Shown here one piece after another: positions 30,341-35,755 of a stretch of DNA of 35,755 bases (position 1 is the stretch's first letter; every line of letters begins with the position of its first letter). Source of the DNA: Sphingopyxis soli (lineage in GTDB: Bacteria > Pseudomonadota > Alphaproteobacteria > Sphingomonadales > Sphingomonadaceae); contig NZ_JAFMTR010000095.1 in assembly GCF_018682675.1 (NCBI RefSeq), forward strand, positions 1 to 35,755. Direction: 5' to 3'. The position numbers and the translations under genes are program-made. The notes under the pieces were generated by a model, which had not been told where the DNA came from, ran no database searches, and saw nothing but the letters and a program-made list of their open reading frames with translations.

Positions 30341-30601
30341 TTAATTCATCACCGACCACGCGCGATACAGCGGATCGAGAAGGCGAACAAAACCTCGGCG
30401 TGCCGCCTTACGCGAGTCTTCCAGCAGGTAGAGCTTCGCCAGTTCGCGCGTTCCCTCGCAGTCTTCGTCGACAACCAGCCACAGCGACAAAACGCCGACC
30501 CCGGCTTTCGAAATCGCGAAGTCGCGGATCGGCGGCAGCGGCCAACGCCCCAACGTACTCTGATGGAGCGGCACCCCACCCCCCAATCCTATTTCGCACA
30601 C
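30341..30601 (-). CDS. 86-residue protein of unknown function upstream of the endonuclease gene
   Basis: A reverse-strand ORF whose second half has strongly GC-biased third positions and a protein-like pattern (GVGVLSLWLVVDEDCEGTRE, then a helix with RKAARRGFVRLLDPLYRAW). Its TAA abuts the GTG codons that open the endonuclease reading frame, so the two could be co-transcribed. The N-terminal 25 residues look less coding, so the true start may be inside, or this may be the remaining C-terminus of a gene cut by the RM insertion. No family recognised. Confidence 0.4.
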   Translation of the reverse strand: MCEIGLGGGVPLHQSTLGRWPLPPIRDFAISKAGVGVLSLWLVVDEDCEGTRELAKLYLLEDSRKAARRGFVRLLDPLYRAWSVMN

Positions 30602-30654
30602 CCACCCTCGAAACCCCCTTTCCTACATTCCCCCGCCATGCTCCAAACTGGCGG

Positions 30655-31350
30655 ATGAGCCACATCGCCCCCATCCCCTCGCCCGATCCCGCCACTCCCG
30701 CGCTCGACGCGCACGGCCACGACCCCGCCGCCTATGACTGGGTGCCGGTGCTGAAAAGGCGCCGCAAGGACGGCTGGTCGCCGGACAAGCAGCGCGCCTT
30801 TATCGAGGCGCTCGCCGACGGCGGGTCGGTCGCCAATGCCGCGCGCGCCGTCGGCATGTCCGAATCCTCCGCCTATCGCCTGCGCCGCTCGCCCGGCGCC
30901 GAGGCGTTCGACCGCGCCTGGTGCGCCGCGATCGAGGCGGCGTCGAAGAAATTGATCGACGCCGCGTTCGAACGCGCATTGATCGGCAGCGAGGAGCCGG
31001 TGTTCGACCGCGACGGCAACCGCATCGGCCGCCGCCTGCGCCAGAGCGACCGGCTCCTCATGTTCCTGCTACGCGCCTATGGCCCCGACTGTCTTCGCAT
31101 GGCCGCCGCGCCGCGAACCGGCACCGCGCCTGCCGCCCCGCCGGTGGCCGAGGCGCTGGCGCATCTCCACCCCGCCCCGCCGGCCGCGCCCGCCGCGCTG
31201 CTCGCCCCCGACGACCTTGCGGTCGCGCTCGAGGTCGCCGATCTGTGCGACGGCGAGCTGCCGCGCTGGTATCGCGACGACGCCGGCGACGCCGCCGAGC
31301 GGCTCGCGGCCCTCCCCCGCGATGCGGAAACCGGACCGCCACAAGGCTGA
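30655..31350 (+). CDS. helix-turn-helix protein, terminase-small-subunit-like
   Basis: 231 residues from ATG 30655. A helix-turn-helix in WSPDKQRAFIEALADGGSVANAARAVGMSESSAYRLRR (about residues 41-78) resembles the DNA-binding part of phage terminase small subunits and homeodomain-like regulators. A helical middle (FERALIGSEEPVFDRDGNRIGRRLRQSDRLLMFLLRA) is followed by a Pro/Ala-rich linker and an acidic C-terminal helix. No phage genes surround it, so a domesticated DNA-binding protein is more likely than a packaging protein. The target is unknown. High GC codon use marks return to host-like sequence after the RM pair. Confidence 0.75.
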   Translation: MSHIAPIPSPDPATPALDAHGHDPAAYDWVPVLKRRRKDGWSPDKQRAFIEALADGGSVANAARAVGMSESSAYRLRRSPGAEAFDRAWCAAIEAASKKLIDAAFERALIGSEEPVFDRDGNRIGRRLRQSDRLLMFLLRAYGPDCLRMAAAPRTGTAPAAPPVAEALAHLHPAPPAAPAALLAPDDLAVALEVADLCDGELPRWYRDDAGDAAERLAALPRDAETGPPQG

Positions 31351-31406
31351 ACTTTACTGAACTTTGGCCCGAAACTCGGCGGGGCGCGAACCGCCGCCGC
31401 GCCCCC

Positions 31407-31916
31407 TCAATTCACCGTGACCCCGACCGGCACCCCGCGCAGACCGCCCGCCGCGAACAGCACCCCGCCGCGCACCGCCTCGGCCGATCCGTCGAGCAGC
31501 GGCAGCGGCACCAGGGCGCGCGTGACCTCGCTGTCGTCGTCGACGACCAGCCGCAGCACGGGAAAGCCCAGCCGGTCGCGCTCGATCACCACGTCGCGGA
31601 TCGCGTCGAGCGGCCACGACAGGCTGCTGCCGCGATAGAGCCGCACGCCATCGTGGAATACATAAGCGCCGCGCCGGCGCCATAGCCGCAGGCACGTCCA
31701 GAAGGCGAAGGCCGCGGCGAGCATCGCCACCGTCGCGACCGCATCGCCGAACAGCAGCGCGCGGATCATCGCCCCCGCCCCGTCGGCACGCACCGGCCAG
31801 GCCTGCGCCCATGCGAGCGCGGCGAACGCCAGCGCCGCGATCACCTGCCCCGCGAGCAGCGGCTTCGCCTTCAGCCGCGCGACGACGATCATCTTCCGGT
31901 CCCGATATGGCATCAT
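31407..31916 (-). CDS. two-helix membrane protein with PH-like cytosolic domain, unknown
   Basis: 169 residues from ATG 31916 (31913 equally good), with GGGGG a few bases upstream. Two hydrophobic helices (about 20-40 and 52-75) are followed by YVFHDGVRLYRGSSLSWPLDAIRDVVIERDRLGFPVLRLVV. This strand-rich domain, with its W-P-x-x-x-I-x-x-V element, is typical of small PH-like membrane proteins in alphaproteobacteria. Function unknown. The C-terminal region is rich in Gly/Val. Confidence 0.75.
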   Translation of the reverse strand: MMPYRDRKMIVVARLKAKPLLAGQVIAALAFAALAWAQAWPVRADGAGAMIRALLFGDAVATVAMLAAAFAFWTCLRLWRRRGAYVFHDGVRLYRGSSLSWPLDAIRDVVIERDRLGFPVLRLVVDDDSEVTRALVPLPLLDGSAEAVRGGVLFAAGGLRGVPVGVTVN

Positions 31917-31928
31917 GCCCCCAGATAG

Positions 31929-32090
31929 GGATGGCGGCGGCGCGGCGCCAGTCGCAAGGAGCTCGCGACCTTGCTCGCGCAGATCCAGGCGCACCCCGAA
32001 CGCGGCTCGAGCGCCGCGCGAATGCGCATCGCGACGCTCAACAAGCTGGTTGGCGCCGAGCCCACCGGCAAGCCCGCTAAAACGCACTGA
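31929..32090 (+). other. possible microgene or gene remnant
   Basis: An open frame ending at TGA 32088-32090 reads SRKELATLLAQIQAHPERGS, then ARMRIATLNKLVGAEPTGKP. That is a plausible helical peptide with host-like codons, but there is no ATG at its head and a TAG lies at 31926. TTG 31971 has AAGGAG nine bases upstream and would give 39 residues. It could be a short real gene or a truncated remnant. I see nothing else in 31917-32222. Confidence 0.25.
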
Positions 32091-32222
32091 AATATCGGCG
32101 GGCGGTTCGTCGCGTGCGCGCGGCGCCCCGTCGCCCGCCCGCGCAACATTCGCCGCGCCCGCCGGTTTCCCTTGCCGGACGGGCGGCCGCTCCCGGCTGC
32201 CCGCAGGACAGGAGACACCCCC

Positions 32223-32702
32223 ATGCGCAATTCCCTCACGCTGCTCGCCGCGGGTGCGGCCCTGCTCGGCGCCCCCGCCATCGCCCAAGTCGGCGGAGTG
32301 GTCGGCGGCACGGTCGACACGACGGCGCAGGTCGGCACCGGCGCGGTCGGCAGCACCGTCGGCAACGTCACCGGCCAGCTCGGCAATAGCGTCGATCGCG
32401 CCGACGGCGCCGCCAACGGTGCGATCGACTCGGCCAGGCTCACCGCCGCGACCCGCGAACAGGTCCGCGCCGGCGCGCAGATCACCGATGCCAAGGGCAA
32501 CAGCATCGGCACCGTCCAGAGCCTCGACGGCGACAATGCGGTCGTGGTCGACGGCGGCAAGCTCTACAACATCCCGCTCTCGGCGCTTTACAGCAAGGCG
32601 AACAGCGTCACCGGGCCGCTGGTGACCAAATTGTCGCGCGCCGAGATCGCGGCTCATGCGCACGGCAGCGCGCAGGCCGGCGCGGACGCCAGGTCGCACT
32701 GA
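32223..32702 (+). CDS. exported PRC-barrel-like protein
   Basis: 159 residues with a signal peptide (MRNSLTLLAAGAALLGAPAIA, then QVGG). The next 50 residues are a low-complexity Gly/Val/Thr stretch (VGGVVGGTVDTTAQVGTGAVG). A small barrel-like domain follows (about 85-130): AGAQITDAKGNSIGTVQSLDGDNAVVVDGG, then LYNIPLSALY. The I-x-D-x-x-G-x-x-I-G-x-V pattern is that of PRC-barrel domains. Function unknown; an envelope or stress role is common for sphingomonad relatives. GGAGACACCCCC before the ATG supports the start. A perfect hairpin terminator follows. Confidence 0.8.
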   Translation: MRNSLTLLAAGAALLGAPAIAQVGGVVGGTVDTTAQVGTGAVGSTVGNVTGQLGNSVDRADGAANGAIDSARLTAATREQVRAGAQITDAKGNSIGTVQSLDGDNAVVVDGGKLYNIPLSALYSKANSVTGPLVTKLSRAEIAAHAHGSAQAGADARSH

Positions 32703-32771
32703 CGCGCCTTCCCCGCCGCCCGCTTCCGCGTGGGTCGCCCCTCGCGGGAAAATCGTGGACGCGGGCACAGG

Positions 32772-32804
32772 ACGGAGCCGGGACGAACCACCCCGGCTCC
32801 GTTT
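32772..32804 (+). terminator. hairpin terminator after the PRC-barrel gene
   Basis: ACGGAGCCGGG and CCCGGCTCCGT pair perfectly over eleven bases around ACGAACCAC, followed by TT. The T tract is short, so efficiency is uncertain. Confidence 0.7.
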
Positions 32805-32941
32805 CCCCTTGTCGGTTTGGGTCAAGCCTTTCGGGGCGGGTTTGCCCCATGAAAACGGCCCGCCCCAGGGGACAGGGCGGGCCAGTTTCAATGTGCGGGG
32901 ACGCCGGATTGCGCCCCCGCCATCTATGTCCGGGGGATGGA

Positions 32942-33181
32942 CTATTCGGCTTCCTCGAACAGGTCGATCGCGTTGGCGGCGGTGGCCGACAGGCGCACCG
33001 TGTCGCCCTCGACCGCGGCGACCAGCCCGGCGGGAAGATAATGATGCTTGCCGTCGACGCTGTCGGCCTTGGTCAGCTTGATGCGTTCGCCGTCGATATG
33101 GTCGACCGTGCCCAGATGGACGCCGTCGGCGCCGATGACATTCATATCTTCCTTGATCGCGCTGTGGTCATGTTCGGCCAT
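32942..33181 (-). CDS. DUF2171 domain protein
   Basis: 79 residues from ATG 33181, which has AAGGAGACA upstream. The sequence begins MAEHDHSAIKEDMNVIGADG and continues VHLGTVDHIDGERIKLTKAD, then HHYLPAGLVAAVEGDTVRLS. This is the DUF2171 pattern, a small PRC-barrel relative in the cytoplasm found widely in sphingomonads and other alphaproteobacteria, often among stress genes. It resembles in fold the exported PRC-barrel protein encoded just before it on the other strand. The biochemical role is unknown. Confidence 0.88.
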   Translation of the reverse strand: MAEHDHSAIKEDMNVIGADGVHLGTVDHIDGERIKLTKADSVDGKHHYLPAGLVAAVEGDTVRLSATAANAIDLFEEAE

Positions 33182-33318
33182 CGTCTGTCTCCTTGCCGCT
33201 CCGGGAGGGGGAGCGCGATCATCATACGCCCGAAAGGCGAGTCGGCTCCACCCCCTCCGACGAAGCGCCCCGCGAACGGGGTCGGCGACGCGATCGACAC
33301 CGCCGCCGGCTGCTCGCC

Positions 33319-33888
33319 TCAGCACCAGGGCCGGCGGCGTCCCTCCCACCGCCGCGCGAGCCCTTCGTCCACCAGCATGTCGCCGACGCTGTCGCCGCCG
33401 CGGGTGACGATCCGCAGCTTGCGGTCATAGCGGTCGGTGTCGCGATCGACGCTTTCGAGGGTGAAGGCGCCGGCGTTCAGCCAGCGGAGCAGGCGCCCGG
33501 TCGCCGCCTCGCCCAGTTCGGCTTCCTCGGCGCAGCGCGCAGGATGCGTCTCGGGCGTGTCGATGTCGGCGACGCGATATTTCTGCCCCTCGAACCAGAA
33601 GGTGTCGCCATCGACGACGCAGTTGCGCCCGCCGCCGCTGTGGCAGAGCCCGAAGCGCGCCGAGAGCGTGTCGGGCGCCGCCGCGGCGGTCCCCTCGCGG
33701 AGCAGCGGGATGCCGGCCGCGGCCTCGCGTCCGCCGGGCGTCATGTTCAGCGCACCCAGCGTGCCGACGAATCCGCCCGCGACGACCATCGCAAGCGACA
33801 GCCCGAAGCTGCGCCGCCGCCGCGGCCGCTTCGGATAGGCACGGCGCCCCGGGCGCGGCGGTTTTCGGACATATAGACGATGGGCCAT
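33319..33888 (-). CDS. membrane-anchored thermonuclease (SNase-like)
   Basis: 189 residues. The N-terminus is strikingly basic (RKPPRPGRRAYPKRPRRRR) and is followed by one membrane helix (about 28-48), so the rest should lie outside the inner membrane. The SNase domain (about 88-182) keeps the active site: DGDTFWFEGQKYRVADIDTPETH, with R106, D110, T111 and E113, and YDRKLRIV with R157 matching the second catalytic arginine of staphylococcal nuclease. C82, C90, C119 and C189 could form disulfides. It should cut DNA or RNA in the periplasm with calcium. The domain is short, so stability may depend on disulfides. Confidence 0.88.
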   Translation of the reverse strand: MAHRLYVRKPPRPGRRAYPKRPRRRRSFGLSLAMVVAGGFVGTLGALNMTPGGREAAAGIPLLREGTAAAAPDTLSARFGLCHSGGGRNCVVDGDTFWFEGQKYRVADIDTPETHPARCAEEAELGEAATGRLLRWLNAGAFTLESVDRDTDRYDRKLRIVTRGGDSVGDMLVDEGLARRWEGRRRPWC

Positions 33889-33986
33889 GGCGGGCAGCCT
33901 GCCCGAAAGGCCTTAGCAAAATCCCAATGCGGCGGCTCCGCTATGGCGGGCAAATGTCGCTGATCGCATCCGGCGCGGCACCGTTT

Positions 33987-34000
33987 TTGACCGATATCAA
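33987..34000 (+). promoter_or_regulatory. FNR/FixK-like box upstream of the 37-residue protein gene
   Basis: TTGAC-CGAT-ATCAA matches the FNR/FixK consensus TTGAT-N4-ATCAA with one mismatch. Placed at -41.5 it would give a transcript start near 34035, 19 bases before the ATG at 34054 and before its AAGGAG at 34041. Candidate only. Confidence 0.35.
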
Positions 34001-34053
34001 GGAAAAACGCCCGGCGCGGCGCCAGACGGGGTCACCAGTCAAGGAGACCCGTC

Positions 34054-34167
34054 ATGACCAATCCGCTCTTGCAAGGCCCCGTCCTGATCTTCACCGCGAT
34101 GGTGGGCAGCTTCCTGCTCGTCCTCGGCCCGATCGCGCTCGCAGACCTCATCCGAAACCGGCGCTAG
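34054..34167 (+). CDS. 37-residue single-helix membrane protein, unknown function
   Basis: The ORF starts at ATG 34054 with AAGGAG eight bases upstream. It has one hydrophobic helix (VLIFTAMVGSFLLVLGPIAL, about residues 10-29) and a basic end (DLIRNRR), so the C-terminus should be cytosolic. The size and design recall small accessory subunits of respiratory or transport complexes, but no partner is nearby. An FNR-like box lies upstream. It faces the acidic-protein gene, with stops two bases apart. Confidence 0.65.
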   Translation: MTNPLLQGPVLIFTAMVGSFLLVLGPIALADLIRNRR

Positions 34168-34169
34168 GG

Positions 34170-34496
34170 TCAGGGCGCGCCGCGCGGCACGTCGTCGTCG
34201 ATCCCGTCCTCGCCGAGCTCGCCGTCCTCGTCGTCGTCGCTGCGTTCGCCGCGATAGGCGTCCATGTCGATCCGGCCCGACCGCTCCATCTGGCGCATAT
34301 GGTCGACCAGATCGGGCGTGTCGCTGTCTTCGTAGCGCCCCTTCGCCTTGCGGCTCTCGCCCAGCGGGCGTTCGCGACTCGCGGCCTCGGCGACGGTCTG
34401 CGCCTGCGCGTCCTCGTCCTCCTGTTCGCGGTTCAGCGCTTCGGGCGCTCCATCATCGCCATCGCGGGATTCATCGTCGCGGGGGTCGTCGGCCAT
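34170..34496 (-). CDS. acidic low-complexity protein, unknown function
   Basis: 108 residues from ATG 34496, which has GGAGG eight bases upstream; upstream in-frame ATGs at 34502, 34511 and 34523 are less well placed. More than a third of residues are Asp or Glu. The middle keeps a conserved-looking stretch (ESRKAKGRYEDSDTPDLVDHM, then RQMERSGRIDMDAYRGERSD). The ends are mostly disordered acid. M-x-R-S-G-R-I-D-M-x-A-Y-R-G-E resembles a short motif common in small alphaproteobacterial proteins. Function unknown. Confidence 0.7.
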   Translation of the reverse strand: MADDPRDDESRDGDDGAPEALNREQEDEDAQAQTVAEAASRERPLGESRKAKGRYEDSDTPDLVDHMRQMERSGRIDMDAYRGERSDDDEDGELGEDGIDDDVPRGAP

Positions 34497-34554
34497 CGTC
34501 ATCGCCTCCATTGCCAGGATCAACAGATAACGCGCGGCGGCGCCGGGCCGTTCC

Positions 34555-35244
34555 TCAGGCCGCAGCCGCCAGCACCTTGCTCTCGATCACGCGGATGAAC
34601 ACCTCGGGATCCTGCGCGCCCGGCACCATCATCCGGCCGCCGAGGATGAACGCGGGAACCCCGGTCACATTCTGGTCGGCCCAATAGGCCTCTTCGACGC
34701 GCACCATCTCGCCATAATCGTCGCCCGCGAGAATGGCGGCAGCCCGCACGCGGTCGAGCCCGACCGATGCCGCCACATCGGCGAGCACCGCATGATCGGA
34801 CACGTCGCGATTATCGGTAAAATGCGCCCTGAACAGCGCCAGCTTCAGCGCAGTCTGCACGCCCGTCGCCGCCGCCTGCTCGGGCTCCTCGAGCGCCCCC
34901 GCCCAGGTCAGCAGCCGGTGCGCGTCGAAGCTGTTGCGCATCCGGAACTCCGGACCGCGGTTGAAGGCGAAGCCCAGCTCGCGCGCGATATCTGCCAGCC
35001 GTCCGCTGTTCGCGCGGCTCTGGTCGGCGCTGATACCATATTTGCGCATCACATGCGCGGCCGCATCCTCGCCCTCGGGCGGCATGTCGGGATTGAGCTC
35101 GAACGGGTGCCACTGGACCCGGAACGCCAGCCGCCCCTCGAAATGCGCCATCACCTTTTCGAACTTCAGCCAGCCGATGATGCACCAGGGGCACATGACA
35201 TCGGACACGATGTCGACGGACAGGCGAGGCAGAGCTTCGGTCAC
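34555..35244 (-). CDS. DsbA family oxidoreductase, FrnE-like
   Basis: 229 residues from GTG 35244, chosen because GGAG lies seven bases upstream; an upstream in-frame ATG at 35283 lacks a site. No signal peptide, so cytosolic. The thioredoxin-fold active site is C18-P-W-C21 (SDVMCPWCIIGWLKFE). An inserted helical domain follows, then the cis-proline loop NVTGVPAFILGGRMMVPGAQ. This is the FrnE/2-hydroxychromene-2-carboxylate isomerase-like branch of DsbA proteins, linked to disulfide exchange and oxidative stress tolerance. It lies 39 bases downstream of the 47-residue Arg-rich gene on the same strand and is probably co-transcribed. Confidence 0.92.
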   Translation of the reverse strand: MTEALPRLSVDIVSDVMCPWCIIGWLKFEKVMAHFEGRLAFRVQWHPFELNPDMPPEGEDAAAHVMRKYGISADQSRANSGRLADIARELGFAFNRGPEFRMRNSFDAHRLLTWAGALEEPEQAAATGVQTALKLALFRAHFTDNRDVSDHAVLADVAASVGLDRVRAAAILAGDDYGEMVRVEEAYWADQNVTGVPAFILGGRMMVPGAQDPEVFIRVIESKVLAAAA

Positions 35245-35283
35245 GGCAATCTCCAGCCGGCGCGACGAGCGCCTCGTCTTCAA

Positions 35284-35427
35284 TCAGTCCGCCGGCGGCG
35301 CGCGGCGGTCCTTGCCCGATCGGCGATCGGCCTGGCGCCGCTCGGGACCGTTATAATCGGGATCGTCGGTCACCCGCCGGTCCCCTGCGCGCCGCTCTGC
35401 CGGTCTGCGCGGTTTCTCCACTGACAT
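35284..35427 (-). CDS. 47-residue Arg-rich protein with repeated ERRxxDRR motif
   Basis: Starts at ATG 35427 with AAGGGAGAA just upstream and ends at TGA 35284. The sequence contains PAERRAGDRR and then PERRQADRRSGKDRR, so the ERR-x2-DRR motif occurs twice, with a third partial copy (GKDRR). Host-like codons and the good ribosome-binding site support it. It is strongly charged and likely disordered. RNA, DNA or membrane-phosphate binding is possible but not shown. It precedes the DsbA-like gene in the same unit. Confidence 0.65.
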   Translation of the reverse strand: MSVEKPRRPAERRAGDRRVTDDPDYNGPERRQADRRSGKDRRAPPAD

Positions 35428-35518
35428 ACGCTTCTCCCTTCCACGACAAAGGAAAACAGAAGCGACCCGTCGTCAGTTACTCACAATCCTGTCAAAAAGA
35501 CAAGGCGGCGGCGGCTTT

Positions 35519-35683
35519 GGGGTGGATTCCAGCCTTTCAATTCTCGTCACGCTGGCTGCGGCGATGGCCTCGCTGTTTCAGCATCCATGGACTGAGCGTT
35601 CGTTCGGCGCAGCGCTTAAGGAAATGGCGGACTATGGATCCTGAAACAAGTTCGGGATGACGATGCCAGAAATGTCGTGCTTC
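35519..35683. repeat. REPIN-like repeat, inverted copy of 10-174
   Basis: The 165-base partner of the left-edge repeat, in opposite orientation. The hairpins GCTGTTTCAGC (near 35572) and CCTGAAACAAGTTCGGG (near 35640) are kept while the core between them differs. Between this element and the 47-residue gene (35428-35518) I see only a TTGACA motif facing that gene (near 35493) and no ORF. Confidence 0.85.
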
Positions 35684-35701
35684 GGTCGTTTCCAAACCTT
35701 C

Positions 35702-35755
35702 GTCATTCCGGACTCGATCCGGAATCCATTTTTCCAGCGCTGCGCGAATGGACCC
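35702..35755. repeat. truncated family C palindromic repeat at the window edge
   Basis: CGTCATTCCGGACTCGATCC followed by GGAATCC matches the left half of the family C element (9061-9147), with a compensated hairpin change (TCCGGA...TCCGGA). The window ends before the right half. Confidence 0.65.

Noticed and set aside
30655..31350. Prophage remnant based on the terminase-like HTH
   Set aside because: No other phage genes, attachment sites or composition shift accompany it. Codon use is host-like.

Overview
The window looks like chromosome from a high-GC alphaproteobacterium of the Sphingomonadaceae (Sphingopyxis-like). The basis is the gene content, the GC-biased codon use, and the dense set of short palindromic intergenic repeats typical of that family. 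I ran no database search. Most genes are ordinary metabolic and envelope housekeeping genes. No tRNA, rRNA, CRISPR array, prophage or classical insertion sequence was seen.

Layout. 1-5.9 kb: hotdog thioesterase and threonine ammonia-lyase on minus; on plus a beta-hydroxyacid dehydrogenase, then a secreted amidohydrolase overlapping a Tat-exported sarcosine-oxidase-like flavoenzyme. 6-8.8 kb: FMN-dependent alpha-hydroxyacid (lactate-type) dehydrogenase and CreD. 9.3-10.9 kb: a small membrane protein, a GNAT acetyltransferase and an exported NTF2-like protein. 10.9-15 kb, minus: S41 peptidase behind a BlaI/MecI-type operator, a 66-residue membrane protein coupled to an acyltransferase-3 protein, and an acyl-CoA carboxylase beta subunit divergent from an SDR across a TTACGT-N2-ACGTAA palindrome. 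15.9-21.3 kb: S10 carboxypeptidase lipoprotein, EamA exporter, threonylcarbamoyl-AMP synthase and an acyl-CoA dehydrogenase. 21.4-23.9 kb: a CHASE2-GGDEF(degenerate)-EAL c-di-GMP phosphodiesterase, then a 20-codon microgene with its own terminator; both have CtrA-like boxes upstream.

24.1-27.9 kb holds nrdA and nrdB, class Ia ribonucleotide reductase, behind a probable pair of NrdR boxes. The two genes are split by a 472-bp cassette: a DUF559 nuclease-fold gene bounded by perfect 31-bp terminal and 14-bp subterminal inverted repeats. This is the most unusual structure in the window and resembles a minimal mobile element with no transposase. Directly after nrdB (27.9-30.6 kb) comes a small accessory island: a DUF6036-like nucleotidyltransferase overlapping a 66-residue ORF, a small winged-helix-like protein, and a restriction-modification pair (MT-A70 adenine methyltransferase and BglII-family endonuclease, tail to tail). 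The RM genes are visibly less GC-rich than their neighbours.

30.6-35.4 kb: small sphingomonad-type genes (HTH protein, PRC-barrel-like exported protein, DUF2171, membrane-anchored thermonuclease, a 37-residue one-helix membrane protein, an acidic protein, a FrnE-like DsbA protein and a 47-residue Arg-rich protein). The window is bracketed by two 165-bp inverted copies of one repeat (10-174 and 35519-35683). Five families of REP-like palindromes occupy most intergenic gaps.
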